From assembly GCA_032871835.1 (NCBI GenBank), contig CM065296.1, forward strand, positions 1,002,001 through 1,066,000: a DNA stretch of 64,000 nt, written 5' to 3'. Position numbers and translations under genes: made by a program. Numbering within the stretch: the first letter of the stretch is position 1; each line of letters begins with the position of its first letter. This DNA comes from Dipteronia dyeriana (taxonomy: Eukaryota; Streptophyta; Magnoliopsida; Sapindales; Sapindaceae). This document shows, in pieces, positions 11,835 to 26,100 of the stretch. Under the pieces are notes generated by a model. The model was not told the DNA's origin, made no database searches, and worked only from the letters and a program-made list of their open reading frames with translations.

Positions 11835-13111
11835 TACGGTTTGGTATTTGACCCCATATAGGGAGTTTAAGCAAATAGAGCAAACTTGCATGAATTTTCA
11901 TTTGCAAGAAGTTGACTATTTTTTATGCTCTTTTTATGATTGCTTGAGTGTTCTTGGTGAATAACATTGATTAATGATTATATAATGTTTTTACTAACAC
12001 CTTGCACGATCGCTTTTGATGATAATGCATGATTTCAATTTTTGCTTAAACATGCTTATCTTTTAGAGGAATGTTCTACTTGTTAGTTCATTTGATTGAC
12101 CTCAAATTATTCTTCATGTTCATGATTCCTATGATATGCATTCTTAAGCTCTCTTTTGAAAAGGGCTACTAGCAATATGACATGAAGCCGCCCAATGTTG
12201 AAAAGGGCTACTCATTTGAAACCGAGTTAAAGCCATCAAGAGAGTTACATTGCATTATAATAGAAATACATGTTTTATAGAAAATTGGAGAAAAACAGAA
12301 AAGTTAAAAATTTGTTGATGATGTGTGTTGATACATTGCTTATTTTAGACATCAAAATGGTTGATTGATGATGTGTCTTGCAATGTAAATAATATGATAT
12401 ACTTTTGATGTGTTTAGTACATTTGCACACAAATGCTTGGATATATATCTTCTTATCATAACAACAGGGCTTTAATTGGTTTGACTTCATTTGGAAATCA
12501 TGTTGAGTGTTGATTTGATGGATTTTCATGCATGAGATCAATAGTGTCTTTTATTACATGCTAAGCAACCTTTTCACACACACACTTTTTTGTTTTTAAA
12601 ACTCTTGAATCTCTTTCAATCACATTTATAGCATAAACTTGGTTTATATGATTATGTGATGTGATGATTGCTTGTAGCTTTCTTTGCCGTGGCAACCCGT
12701 TGTGGGGAAATCCCTTTGTCTATATCATGACAAAAAGGGGGAGTAGTATGGTTATAGGGGGAGCTTATTTATTGATAAGCCATGGTGATTTTGGGGAGGT
12801 AGCTACATTGAGGGAAAGTAACCCATTTAGGGGGAGCATTGCACATGCATTTGTTATATTGCTTTATTGAGTGCAAATGCTTTTTTTTTTGTTCATCTCA
12901 CATGCACTTGCTCTTGGAAAGTGCTTTCTTGCTATTATGTAGGTATGATGATCTACAAAGAGATTGAAGATCTTGAAGACTTAGAATATTAGGTATATCT
13001 CTTTTTATAACGTATAATGGGCTCTCATGAACAATAGCTAGATTTTTTATTGTGTTGAGAGGATTGCTTTGTGAGTGGTCATTTTGTCATAAAATAGCCA
13101 AATGGGGAGAT
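11835..13111 (+). other. Non-coding 3' internal region and polypurine tract
   Basis: No frame of interest follows gag. Purine-rich phrases such as 'caaaaagggggag' near 12732 and 'tagggggagc' near 12760 and 12829 precede the polypurine tract aaatggggagat at 13100-13111, where plus-strand DNA synthesis would start. The absence of pol shows a large deletion relative to a complete copia element. Confidence 0.6.
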
Positions 13112-13995
13112 TGTAAGAACCTCAATTTTATGATTGGCTTATTTCATGACAAATCACATTGTGGATTCAATGTGTAATGGATAGCTTAGGTTTTTGATGG
13201 CAAGCGTCCAAGATCACGGTGAGCTTCAAGAGGTAGTTCACTTGTGCTTGTTTCTTATTGAAGAGACTTAGTTGCACACACTCACATTTCATATATATGC
13301 ATTTACAATGACATGCATTTATTATTGTACACACACACACTTACATGTATTTGAGTTGTTGCATGTGTGATCATGCATTTCATTCTTAGTTTTAAGTGTG
13401 GTTGTTGTGTGTTTAATTCATATTCAGTTTTTTGATCAGATACACCCACGCTTGCATGATGGTGTGCTTGTTTTAGTGCATTGAGTGACCATTTGAGAAG
13501 GTCCCACTCTTCTCTTAGTTTGGTCTTTTGTCACATGGTTTTATTCCATGAATTTGGGCATTCTTGTTAAAGTCCAAATCTGACCTTTAGTCACTCATTT
13601 GACCATAGCTCTTTCTACAGACATCCAAATCTTTTTTTGTAAAATGGATAAGAAAGTAAACTTCCATACATTTCCAATGGTATATTATACGAAAGGTTTG
13701 AATGTCGTTTGATCATGTTTTGGATAGCTCGAATCTGGAGATGTTGTGTTCTCGTGTTTTTCCCGAGAGCAAAGAGACCTTGAAGCAACCTATCATCCAG
13801 GTCGCCTTAAGGTCGCTTATGACGCCCAAAAATTATTTTTTTCTCTCCGAAAATGACGTTGTTTGATTTGGACTCTATATATACATCATCTTCTTCCCCA
13901 TTTAGACCTAGAACTCCAAATTTCCGGATCTTAGTGAAAGAAAGAGTTCCCTAGTGAGGGAAAGCACCAAGATTGCTTCTTTAACTCTATTTATA

Positions 13996-16900
13996 TGTAC
14001 AAGGATTAGGGTTCTATGTACATATAAATAGACCCATAATCTCATTGTAAAAGAGAGAGAGAATGACATAGACATACACAACAACACATAGAAAATATAC
14101 ACAAAAGAAAGAGGGAGAGATACACCAAAAGAATGAGAGATTGAGTGTGTAATAATTATACTATAGTGAATTCTTCTCGCCGTCACCGGCAACCGTGGAT
14201 GTTTCCCCACCTTAGGGTTTTACCACTTAAACTTATGTGTGCATGCTTTTCTTTTTTCTCTATTTTCTCATAACATCTTCAACAATCTACAAAAACATGT
14301 TAGACGCGTGATCAATCCTACACAATCCAAAAATCACCGTCAACAACTGGCGCTAGAAGGAGGGGTTAGAACTCAAATTTTAGGAACCAATATAAATAGA
14401 TGAAACACCGAGACACTCTAGCGAGCCTAAAAAAGGAAAAAGAAAAAGAAAAAAATATGGTGCTAGGGGGTGGATTATCTGTTTTTATCAACATCAGAGT
14501 ATACGTAAGCGAGCAAATTCGCGAACAGAGTTCTCCGGAAAAAGAAAATAGGAGAACTCGTGAAATAGTAGCATGACCAACGATAGGGATGGAAGCTAGT
14601 CTTCAAATGATGTTGATACCCCACGTGCTGATAATGATCCTGACACTATAAACGCCAACAATAATGGAGGAAGCCTGCCCTCAGTAACTCCAACTTTAAC
14701 TGGACAAGTTGCAATAACCTCCACAAACATTCCCCCAATAATTTCCCCAGATGCATTCCAACAGGTCCAAGAGTCCCTACGGAGAGTCATTGAAGACGCC
14801 GCTAGACAGGGAATCAATATAATAGCAACTGTTAATCTGACCTCGCCATATCATTTTTCTACACCCATGGTGGCTCGAGACCCCAAGATATGTTCTAAAA
14901 CAATGGATGTGACCCCAGATGTGCCCCGTAAGACTAGTAGAGAAGGAGAAGACCACCATGGATAGGGGGAGCGACTTTAAATAGGAGATGAAAGAATTAT
15001 CGGACGGGAGAGGCAATATCGGTATCAAGCGGACTTTAAGTCAGATAAAATTTGCAATAGTGTTCAAAGGCGAGACGGATCTAGCTCGTCAGACGACAGC
15101 GACCAACCACCTCGTAGAACACGTCGAAAGGGCAAGTCCCCGCATAGATTCCAACATGGGCATACAGACCGTCAGCGATCGAGGATGGATAACGAACCAG
15201 GAGATAAACGAGATATCCTGATACAGAAATTAACCCAGAAGGTGGAAGTATTAGAACGTCGCCATGGGCTTAAAGATTTACTAGACTATGATTCTGAAAG
15301 CCCATTCGTGAATAGCATTCTCCAAACCCAGTTCCCGAAAAGATTCAAAATGCCTCAGGTCGAACAATTTAAAGCAAACACTGATCCAAAAGAACATATG
15401 AGACGTTTTAAAAGTGCGATGGCACAATACACTTATAATGACCCATTATTGTGCTTGACGTTCCCATAAATGCTCGGGGACTTAGGGTCTATGTGGTTTG
15501 GAATACTCCCTCAAGGAACAATCAAGAATTTTGGAGAGTGGACGTAGTCTTTTTCATGACAATTATTGGGTAATATACAAAGGAGAAAATAAATAGCTCA
15601 CCTCGCCACCCTCAAATAGGGAAAGAACGAATCACTAAAAGATTACTTGAAAAGGTTCTCTCAGAAAGTGTCGGGAATCCATAATCCCAATGATGAGGAT
15701 GTGGTGGTCGCCTTCACCAATGGCCTACAGAAGGGGTGACTTTCCTTCGATTTGAGGAGAAAGTGCCTAAATACATACGTCGACCTGATTGATGTGGCGG
15801 GCAGTAATACGATGGCTAAAGAAGGGGATCTAGCTCATGGGGTAGTTATGTACACTGGGGTCACCCTGGGGAGAATGCCAAAACAAGTTATGGCCATGTA
15901 AAGAACCAAAAAGGTGATCACCAGGAGGGTGATGGGAACCAAGATGGTATTCGAATCGACAATCGTAGAAACAGTCAGGATGATAAAAAGTTCCACGGTC
16001 AGTACACTAACTATACTCCCCTTAACAAGTACAAGAGGAAATCCTGGCGATCATAGAAGACCAGAAGCTAGTCAAATATCCTCCTAGATTATCAACCTAT
16101 GCCTGAAGAGACACGATAAAATATTATAGGTTCCACAAGGAAACTGGTCATGACACATCAAAGTGCTACCAACTAAGAGACCACATCGAGACACTCATCA
16201 GGGAGGGTCACCTCAAAGATTTAATTTTTAAAAGGACTGACGATCAGCAAAGGACCCCCGTTGGGACGATCAGCCAATGGGAAATCACGAAAAGAAGCAA
16301 AGCCCAAGCCGAGACAACGGTGAAGGGACAGTCAACATTATCTTTTAAAGACCCTACACGAGCTTGTGGATGACAGAACTTAGTCTTTAAAAAAAACTTC
16401 TCTTGAGAGAAATAGCTTAGTAGCTTTCAGTTTTTGAGATATTTTTAGTTTGTTTTATATTTCTAGCTTTTCTAATTATTCTTTATTTTGATGTTGTTAA
16501 TTTTCAGATTAATTAACAAATAAGCCAAGAATGGTGTTTGAATTTTTAGTAATCATCTTTGTTATCAAAGATAAACTCGTAGCGCCGACACCTGTCGTGA
16601 TGGGTGAAGGTGCCCGAAAGGCTGAGAAGTCGGGGGTTAGAGACCTGATGCGCCTGTCGAACTGACTGGGTGCATATAAAAGCACTGTCAGTAATACGGC
16701 CACCCCGAGCTATCGGTTTTACCAGAAAAAAACACTCAGGTACGTCAACCAGGAAAAACCTGGTGAGATGCGTTCGGCTGTGTTAGTATTGCACTAACGA
16801 TTCGGCCATCCGGGGAAACTAGCCGATCGAGTAGAGATTACTTGGTCGGGACCATCCGATCAGGACAAAAGAAGTCTGATCAGGATCAGACAATTGGTCA

Positions 16901-17507
16901 ATTGAACAGCGCGTGAGAGACGTTAAAGGCAATTACGACTCAAATACGAAGAAGAATTGTCTTACTTAAACAAGGAATCTAGAGTCGCACTCTAATAAGT
17001 GATATCTCTATTTCCTCTCCAGTGTTAGAGAATTATATTCAACTAGAATCCTACGAAGATTCTACTTCAATGCACAAGATATCCGAAACAGGAAAGAAGA
17101 CAAAGACGACTTAGCAAGTAACCAGTTCTAATTAAACATTAGTACCTTTCCTTATTTATGTAACAAGGATTAGGGTTCTATGTACATATAAATAGACCTA
17201 TAATCTTACTGTAAAAGAGAGAGAGAATGACCTAGACACACAACAACACATAGAAAATATACACAAAAGAAAAAGGGAGAGATACGCCAAAAGAATGAGA
17301 GATTGAGTGTGTAATAATTATACTATAGTGAATTCTTCTCACCGTTACTGGCAACCTTGGATGTTTTCCCACCTTGGGGTTTTACCACGTAAACTTATGT
17401 GTGCATGCTTTTCCTTTTTCTCTATTTTCTCATAACATCTTCAACAATCTACAAAAACCTGTTAGACGCGTGATCAATCCTACACGATCCAAAAATCACC
17501 GTCAACA
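13996..17507 (+). mobile_element. Nested Ty3/gypsy-type element, internally deleted
   Basis: LTRs of about 350 bases lie at 13996-14345 (tgtacaagg ... gtcaaca) and 17159-17507 (tgtaacaagg ... gtcaaca). By eye they differ at about 16 positions plus small indels, near 4-5%. The primer binding site tggcgctagaaggagg starts at 14348. The internal region of about 2.8 kb has only decayed gag and a non-coding 3' part. No protease, RT or integrase is seen. The flanking bases (tttata before, agaac after) do not form a target duplication, so a rearrangement or deletion has affected at least one side. The element is inside the 3' LTR of the copia-type element and so is younger than it. Confidence 0.75.
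14573..16380 (+). pseudogene. Gypsy-type gag, multiply disrupted
   Basis: Beginning at an ATG (14573), the reading is broken by stops and frame changes but retains the retrotransposon gag core. The frame ending near 15469 reads FPKRFKMPQVEQFKANTDPK followed by the EHMRRFKSAMAQYTY part, then CLTFP and, after a stop, the LGSMWFGILPQGTIKNFGEW block of gag domains. Later come SQKVSGIHNPNDEDVVVAF and a decayed C-terminal part. In intact elements this protein builds the particle. The order of motifs fits gypsy gag of the non-chromodomain (Tat/Athila) style, which is an inference. At least four stops are visible. Confidence 0.6.
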
Positions 17508-18806
17508 AGAACTATCAAAACAATCTGTAATTTCATTTAAGCTCAGTAGAATTTTCATTACATATATTCTTAAATAACATAAATAGTTTTACATATTTCT
17601 ACTAATATATATGAAATGAACTATTTTATGTGTGCGTCTCCCTCCAAGGTATCAACATGTCCTTCTTTCAAGATCTGTAAATTAGTTGTTATCCTTCCAA
17701 GATCTTTTCTTTTTGCTAGATGCAACCCGAGTAGTAAATCTACAAAAGATGAATCAAGTTTTCGATTACAATATTTTCAAAATGACTATAAAATTAAGTA
17801 AACTAAAATGAATATAATATATATGTATATAGTCTTTTTTTCTTTTTGATATATTCTTGAAAAAAAAAAGTAAATAATATGTTTGTATTAAAAAAATAAA
17901 AATAAAAACTCACTCAAAAGATAACTCATTGTCGAAATCATGGTGGGTTGTGGATTTGTGTGGTGTGTGATGATGTGGTGATGAAAATCCGTAGTTTCGA
18001 AGGACGTGATGATGAAATCTGGCAACTTTAGATGGCGTGGTGACAAATCTGACAGCTTTTGATGTCGTGGCCATAAAATCTTGTGGCGTTGACAAAGATG
18101 TTTGGAAACATAAATGAGTAGTTATGAATTTTCAAGTTCCGAACAGATTTTGGATAGAAATTGCATCATATAACAATGGAGAGCAAAAGAGAGGCTGCTG
18201 TGAAAAGATATAATAATTAGGGTTAGGTTTGTGATCTATTTATATAAGAGAAAAGATTGTGTGCATTGATGAGTATGGTTCACATTATAACAACCAGTAA
18301 AGACATAACATGTGTTATTTTATAGTAAATAATTAACTTATATATAAAATTGTATATTATTAAAATAAATAATATCAATTATATAAATAATCAAAATTTT
18401 GAATTGAAATCTACGATAAATACTAATATTTTAAGATTTTTTTTCAATAATTTTATTTTATAAATATATCATAAATACTAATTTTATTTTTCTTTCTTAT
18501 TTTAAAATTATTAACAACGTAATATGATTTTAAATATTAAATTTTTTTGATGGTTTATAAATATTAATTATTCTTGATGGTTTTTAAATATCAATCTCTC
18601 TTGTCAGTTTTAAAACGTCAACAGTCATTGATGGTTTTTTAAACCCATCAACATTGAATGATGCTATCTATGAGTGTCATTAAGTCTTGACATTTTTTAA
18701 AAACCATCACATTCTTATGCTGATTTTTAAAAACCATCAAGAGGGTTGACGGTTGAAAAAATAATATCATAAATAAGTGTCATAAAACTTCATATTTCTA
18801 GTAGTG
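17508..18806. mobile_element. 3' end of a CACTA (En/Spm) transposon
   Basis: The stretch ends in atttctagtagtg, the reverse complement of CACTACTAGAAAT, a classical plant CACTA terminus. Just inside are several direct and inverted copies of a subterminal motif around 'gatggtttttaaa' (about 18548-18760), as expected for transposase-binding repeats. The matching left terminus is not present. It was probably lost together with about 208 bases of the host LTR. The rest is AT-rich. A minus-strand frame at 17910-18095 is histidine/threonine-rich and not recognised. Confidence 0.6.
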
Positions 18807-19786
18807 GTTGTTGATGTTTGGGTTGTTGTATTGTGATAGCTAGTATATAGGTCATATTTGCCTCTAGCTAATTAGGTCATATTTATTGCATTTTGATTAT
18901 TGCATTTGTTGACCATGTCATGTTTAATGACAACATGTGTTGAAATTGCTTTGTTTGATAACTAGATTGTAATATTACATATCCATATCTAGTTAAGTCT
19001 TTATGAGCATTCATTTAGACATTGATATCTAGGAATTGCACTTAGTGATATTCTTTAATTCCTACATAAGCATTTAGTGTTGCATAGCATTATTTGCATT
19101 TAAAATACTTTTTACATATTCACATAGGTTGTTGATCTCTTCATTGAGAATTAAGTCTTGTGGCTACCGGTGTGTAGTGCAAAAGCAATTCAAGTCTTGC
19201 AACCAAAGGAAGGGTTGCCAAGCAATTGGTCTGGTGCCACTGTAAAAGGCCCAAGAGGGTAGAGTAGGAGGCGTTCACGCCAAGAGTAGTGTATCAGGGG
19301 ATATCACTACGGACTGAACCAAGAGTGGTGAGTTGCGGTGTCCATAGCCTGAGGTTGTCGAGAGTGAGAGTCCAATAATCACTTGAGGGTGTAACCTTTG
19401 CTCATACAGTGGATTTTTGTGATCGAGTGTGGTGCACTTAATTGCCCGTGGTTTTTTCCATTTGGAGGATTTCCACGTAAACATCAAGTGTTATTTATAT
19501 TTTCGCATTTTATACTTGATGTTGTATGTTTGTTTTATTGGGTGAATTTTGAATATTGAATAATCAAGAAAATTTATGATTAACTTGATTAAAACTTATT
19601 CACCCCCCCCCCCCCCCCCCCAATCAAGTGTTATTTATATTTCCGTATTTTATACTTGATGTTGTATGTTTGTTTTATTGGGTGAATTTTAAATATTGAA
19701 TAATTAATAAAATTTGCAATTAACATGATTAAAACCTATTCACCCCCCTAGGTTAGGATAGACACACGCTTTAAGGGTAATTTTCA

Positions 19787-22700
19787 ATCTCTGAAAAAGT
19801 CAGAATATGTATAAAATCACTCTCCTTTATAGTTTTTTGCAACCAGAATAATCCAAAGTAAATCTCAAAACAAAGATGGGCAAGGGAAAAATCTTAATAC
19901 CTTACAATTGGATCAATGGCTGGCCTTAGGACTGCAGCAAAAGGAACTCACTCGGACCTCTTAGATTGGCTGGATCGTCTTCTCGACTAGAGAGAGTCTA
20001 TTACCTCTAGAAAAGCACATGGAAATACTTAGCACTTTAAAAGAGAGGAATTCAAAAAACTGAAACTAGACTGCTGGCAACTGCAACAAAACCTCCAAGC
20101 GCAAGGATGGAAAGAGCCGGGGCCGAGAAGATAGAAGCTATTCAAATTGTGGAACTTCAACCCTAGGTAAAAGAGAAGCATTGTAAGGATAAAGCACTAG
20201 GATTAGCAAAATGGGAGTGTTTAACTAAAAGTCTGTTACACATATTAAAGTGTTACATCTATTACAAGCCCTATTCCGTCTTAGCCTTATACACGCCATA
20301 TCTGACCTATCCAAGATAAGCAGAAATGCCTAGAAAAGTCATTCTCTTATGTATGGCCTTACAACTGTAAGGAAAAAGAGGCCTTAGGACTGCAAATGCA
20401 GAACCCCTACTTAATTAAGAGGCAGGGACTGCTTAAAGTAAAGGTTTAAAAGAGATCGTTGGGGAACTCATTTGTATGAACCATAAAAAAAGTGGACTCT
20501 AACAGGCTCATAGACAGAATCAATGACCGGAAGAGGTCTCTCGAGCCTTAGAACTATTATAAAGTTATCCCTATGGTATGCCTGTCAGCTCTTATGCTCG
20601 GTTTTAAGAGTATAAATGATAGCACTTCAATTGGAAGGCTTTCAAACTACCTAGCTTTTACTCGCTCAAAAGCATTAGCAATTTAAGGCGAAAGAAAAGG
20701 CAAGCAATCTTTCATTTTTCTAATGGGCTTAAAAAGGACTAGAAATGGCTCGCAAAAGAGATCCAATTCCAACTTCCATTGAAACATAGGAGCTGAACAT
20801 TTTTCCACAAGGAAGGCAGAACGCATGACAGAAAATATGACATGGCTTACGAAAGTACTACAAAGGGTAGGAGTGGACCAAGAGCCAAAGCCCAATAGTT
20901 CAACCAAGCAAAGTATATTGGGCCTATAAGATCGTTAGCTTGTTAGCTTATTAGAAAGTAAAACAACTGGCTATACAACTCCAGGAGATGAAAATACAAC
21001 TCTTTCTTTCAATTCTTTAGAAATAAGAGTTAGCACTGCAACTCGATTAGATGGGCTTTCAACAGAAGGAGCTTACTTTTACCTTTAAAATCCAATTGAG
21101 CTTTTTGACTTTCTTGAAAAAAAGGACAGCTCTCACTAGAACACTCGTTGTAATAAGGGATGAAATCATTTCATCTGAACCGACGAAGAAGCACTGATTA
21201 GAATAGCCCGAGAGAGCTAGCCCAGTGAGTTATTGTTGTTGCATTTGGTATGAGATACTTCCATAGGTTTTGGATTACTTTGCTTTCCAGCTTACCCGAG
21301 AACATTCGATGTCAGATGGTGAAGAATTAGAATGAAGCCTTCCCTTCAAGCATAGGGAGACCTGGAAATAGATACTTATAAGCCCTCGAGTAATATGATA
21401 TATTTTATCAATTAACTCAAGGAATGGAAATGGCATGGGTAATCCCTTATGATATATGATAAAAAAAACTTTATTAAACTGAACAGGCTCTAGCCCTTGC
21501 CTTAGTCCTCTCTTGCTCGCTTGAAAAAAGAAGTGGAAATAGTGGCCTAGCTAAGATCATTTGCTTTCGTGTCTATCCCAGGCTTTCTTGTGTAAGGAAT
21601 CTAGCTTTCAATCTGACTTGCTCACCTAAGGACTACAACAGGCTCATTTGATATATCGAAAGTATAATTGCCTGAACCATCATTGGCGATAAAAACGACT
21701 CCCCGTGCCTTGAATAATAACTGTAACCTTACTTGAACTCGAACCTTGCCTGAAATGATAACTAGCTTTCTATAAGCATTTTAAAAAGCTTGTCCCACAG
21801 AAAGGGACGAAGTTGCTCGATGACTAATCAATAAGCAAGGAGAGAGACATCTTAGGAAAGGACACTTTGAAAAGAAAAAGGCTAGGAGGCTGAGGTAAGA
21901 AAAAAAAAACCTATAAAAAATTCAATCGATAAGAAAGGAATTAGGAAAGGGCTTTTATTCATTTGCTGCATTTAGAAGGGCTTGCATGAGTGGTAGTCTT
22001 ACAAAAGGAATAGAATATTATGGAATGGCCTTAAGAAGGACTACAATTTATACTGGTTATAGGTAGGCAACTACTTCTTCAGCACAATATTGAGTTGAGT
22101 CTACCACTAGATAAATTTCCCAAAGATAATGAAAGATGTAACGTATCCCGGGAAAAACTTGCTCACATTTGATCATAAGGGCACTCCCAAAAGCAGGACT
22201 GGCTGCAAGAGAAGTAATTAGAATAGGCTTTTAGAACTGCATTACTAAAATCCCTCTTCCTCCGGTCTAGCAATTTCATCCTTCTTAATTCTGGAGCAAA
22301 TATTCCTGTTTTTGCTTAGCAAAGACTGTAACTGCAACTTGCTCAAAAGTAGAAGGACTAGAAAAAGGCTCGTCTGGATCGGACATGAAAAGGAACCGCT
22401 GGAAAAGAGAATGTTGGAGAGCTTGAGAACTCACTTGCTTTAGGGAACTTGACCAGCGAGGACCTCACAATGTATGGATAGGCTAGACTGACATCGAATG
22501 CCACTCCAACATACTTAGAGATGGGATTTGCCATTTCTTACACTTGACTTGATGGCACCCGCTCAAAGGCAGAAGCAATAGAGGCTTACCTCATGACTCT
22601 AAACAGCTTGTAGACGTATGGAATGGAAATGCATGCTGGATAAATAGAGCTCCCAACGGATGGAAAGCAACTTTCATAGGAACCTAACTAACTAACTAAC

Positions 22701-23090
22701 TAACTAGTGCCCCACTCAAGCTCTCGGAACCCTCGTAGGAAACCTCTGTATGGAAACCAGCTTTCGATTGAGTGCGAGATTTAGGGATGAATGAGATTTT
22801 TCATGCTTCCCAGACTATGGCAAAAAATAAGGGGACTTCCAGTTATACTTCTACTCGGTTTATGGATAACATAAGCTGGGGTATGTGACTTACTAGTGAA
22901 ATCTCTTACTAGACAAGATGCTTCCTCTGATAAGCATGCTTCATAAGGAGGACTCAATTGAATTTTGTGATCATATACCACGCTCAAAGGTCACCAGGAA
23001 AGGAAAGGAAAAATGGATTTCTAAGCATGAGAGGACCAACGAGACAGAACACTGTTGGATACATTCCTTATTCTATATTCTCTATTATGA

Positions 23091-23152
<62 letters not shown>

Positions 23153-26100
23153 TTCAAGATCGTGTATATGAGTGTAGAAAGCTTATTTTACTTCAATCTG
23201 CTGAGTGAATAACAACAAGTCACTCAATTGAACGAACAGCGGGTTAGAAAAGGTTGTTTACTCGCTTACTCGTTGGAGTAAGAGATAGCACTTTTAGAAA
23301 AGTGCTTTCCCGGTACGTTCACCAGAGGGGCTGTGTATGATGTTTTTCTAAAGATAGCGAGCCCACTGCCTCTACAGTTGTTCGGGGTGAATTTACAGTT
23401 TCTACAGCTAATTTTCCTATTGAACCTACAGTTCCAGGTGAACCTAAAGCTTATATGGCAGTTGAAGCAGTGAAAGTAGTTCTATCGAATACCTATGTAT
23501 TATTATTCAATTTCAGTTTATGGGCGTACTCACAAAGATCTCAATGCTCAATCTGACCTTATAGCCCTTTACTTGGCAACTACATTCACTATTGTTGAAA
23601 CTGAGAGAGTCCCCCTATACACTAGGACACACCCAACCTGTCCTAGCTTCGTCAAACCTAAGAGAGAGTTTTTGAACAAAGAAGATAGATTAGATGTGGT
23701 GAAAGCATCGCATCGGTTGCTACATCCCCACTTACTGTACAAAAACCATTGTCCATGCAGAAATAGAATGTCTGAGTAAAGGGCTAGGGAAAACATGATT
23801 GAATGCAGTTCTTCTAATCACTTTTAGGCCACTCATGCAAGGATTTATAAGGGGAACTGCACTTAACAAAGAATACCTTTCTCTAGGTTCCATGTTAAAA
23901 GAATTCCCTATTTCAAATACCTTTCTTTAGAGGTTCCTTATGATAATTCCATATGAGGAGAAATGTGGCATGGAACAGAGCTAAGCCATTATGAATAAAT
24001 GAGTCGAGTACCTCAATCAATTGTATACAGATTATGACTATTACACGGACGATCACGTAGCGGAGAAAGCTTCACCTCAATTAGTAAACTCGGGACAATT
24101 TGTCACTTTCTGATCAGAGTTCATTCTTATCTAAGGGGGCTTCAAAACTTCCCGGCAGAGCACTCTTTCGGCGAATCACGGTTACAGGTAAGCTCCATAA
24201 GCAGTGAAGCGGTCAGACATAAAAAGCTTGCTAGCCAATTCCCTTATTCAGAGTGGGACCCCTATGTCGAGTGGTTGACTTTTTCTCCTTCATCTTCAGC
24301 TTAGACTTTGCTTTGTCAAAAATTCCTTCTTTGATTGCTAAGCTCATCCATGAGATGCAGCTGGTAATAGAATAGAAGAAGACATGGCAAAAGAAAGAGC
24401 TTACCCTATGAATTAGACTGGGAAAAAATGCCTCAAAGCACCTAGTCTGACATCGACAACTCCAACTGAAACTCCCCCGGAAGAAGACACCATCTCACCC
24501 TCTCTGATTGAAGAATTAGTTGTAAATTCAATCTTCAATTCTCTCTTTTAATGGTGTAGATAGCCTGGTATATATATAAATCTTTCATAAAACCTTTATT
24601 CCATCGTGTGGTTGTCTGAGCCAAGGGGATCAGGTTTCGGTGGAAAGGAATCTTCTTATCTAGAAACCAGGGCAAAATATCATGGACCTAAATAGTTGGA
24701 CGAACGCTAACTCATTGTCTAGCTCACAGAGAAAGCTTTCTCTTCTTATTGTTTCTGGGTTCTTGAGAATGGTCTAAGGTTGGTTCTAAGGCTGGTCTGG
24801 AACCCTTCCCTTGAACAGGAGCTTCAGTTTAAGTAGCCGTTAGTGTCGAAGCTGAAACTGGAAGATCTATTATAGACGCAGGAGCTTGTCTAGTCCAGTA
24901 CTATCTCTCTAATGATGGATGTTGGTTACAATTTGTACTCTCTGATGATAGATGTTGGTTACAATTTTCTTTTTAACATTATATAGGCTCGCTCCAGTTC
25001 GTTATTCTTGTGATTTTAAATGCTAGCTGGTGGGCTTTAAAAGGTATGAGACGATCAGGATGGCTTGGTCTAGCTCCCTTTAATCTTTAGATCAATCATA
25101 TGCCCTCCTCAACCTTTTCTATTAAGGCAATGTCTAACCCGGTCCTGTTCAAGTTAGAGTGCTCTTAACCTATCAAGCTTGGTTTGAATGGCTTGCATGG
25201 ATCTCTCTTTCTATAGTTATCAATGGAATGCCCTTAATATTATTATTATTTTTAATATTATGTGGGGTTTAAAAACAAGATTCCTCACTTAGAAACCTGG
25301 CCATAGAAATTTATTTTGAGGAACTCACTAAACTGAACTTAGGAACTCACTAAACTACCTGGGGTTTCCCTTCGGCATGAGGAACTCACTGAACTGGGGA
25401 ACTCACTGAGCTACCTGAACTCACTGAACTACAAAATCTTATTACGAGGAACTACTTGGAACTACTTGATTGGAACTACTTGATTAAATATGAGGAACTC
25501 ACTGTGAGCTACTCTGGATAGCAAATCAAACTAAGCTCCTCGGTACTCTGATTTTTGAAAACCAATGTTTTTTGTGGTAAAAAGTAGGCCCAGGCCTGGT
25601 CACTGCCCCTTTAGTGAGGAAGCGCCCTTATTCTGAAGTTACGGGGCTCTATTTTGCCGAGTCGAAACGCTTGAACTCAAACGATTCCTTGCCGGCACTA
25701 TCCAATACATAGAACGATAGGAGGTTCTTTGTTGGTGTCCGTCTCCTCTCAGTAGCCGAGGGCTATAGCTTGTATGCCATCCTGGTAAACATCAACTAGC
25801 AGTTCAGATGATCACTCTGAAACATCCACAATAAGTGAATATTAGAACCCCGCTCTGATCGTTCAATATTTTCATTGATAATGAAATTCATTGATAAGAA
25901 AATATCTTAGCCTTGCAAAAGAAAGGGCTTGAAACAACTACGTGAACAACCCGCTACCCTGAAGCTCTCCCCCGCCATCACTAAAAATTGAACCCATCAT
26001 GACTCGGAGCAGCCATTTTATTCTGCCAGGTACTCTATGAACCCTCCCTAACAACCTGAACCACCCACCAGACGCTGTGACCTCATCATGCCCAGCAGAT

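Larger units (their letters stand above)
8342..19786 (+). mobile_element. Ty1/copia-type LTR retrotransposon, pol-less, with nested insertions
   Basis: The element has a 5' LTR at 8342-10268, a short internal region (10269-13111) and a 3' LTR from 13112 to 19786 that is interrupted by other elements. Both LTRs start tgtaag and end ttttca, and the whole is flanked by the 5-bp direct repeat atctc (8337-8341 and 19787-19791). After the 5' LTR comes a primer binding site, tggtatcag (10271), the initiator-Met tRNA type usual for copia elements. Just before the 3' LTR lies a polypurine tract, aaatggggagat. The internal part encodes only gag-like frames with CCHC zinc knuckles. Protease, integrase, RT and RNase H are absent. 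The long LTRs, the knuckle style and the 'aaagggggag' phrases near 12.73 kb suggest the SIRE/Maximus branch, which is an inference. LTRs differ by about 8% over the first 135 bases compared. Confidence 0.85.
13112..19786 (+). repeat. 3' LTR of the copia-type element, interrupted
   Basis: The LTR runs from 13112 (tgtaagaacctc) to about 13990, is interrupted by the gypsy element and CACTA fragment, and resumes at about 18807 (gttgttgatgtttggg) to end ttttca at 19786. About 208 bases present in the 5' LTR (roughly 9282-9490) are missing at the interruption. Near its end a unit of about 140 bases (starting 'atcaagtgttatttatatt') is tandemly duplicated at about 19483 and 19622, with a run of 18 or more C between the copies. 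Confidence 0.8.

Noticed and set aside
22918..23212. Frames ending in long alternating Tyr-Ile runs
   Set aside because: They are translations of the (TA)n microsatellite at 23097-23148.
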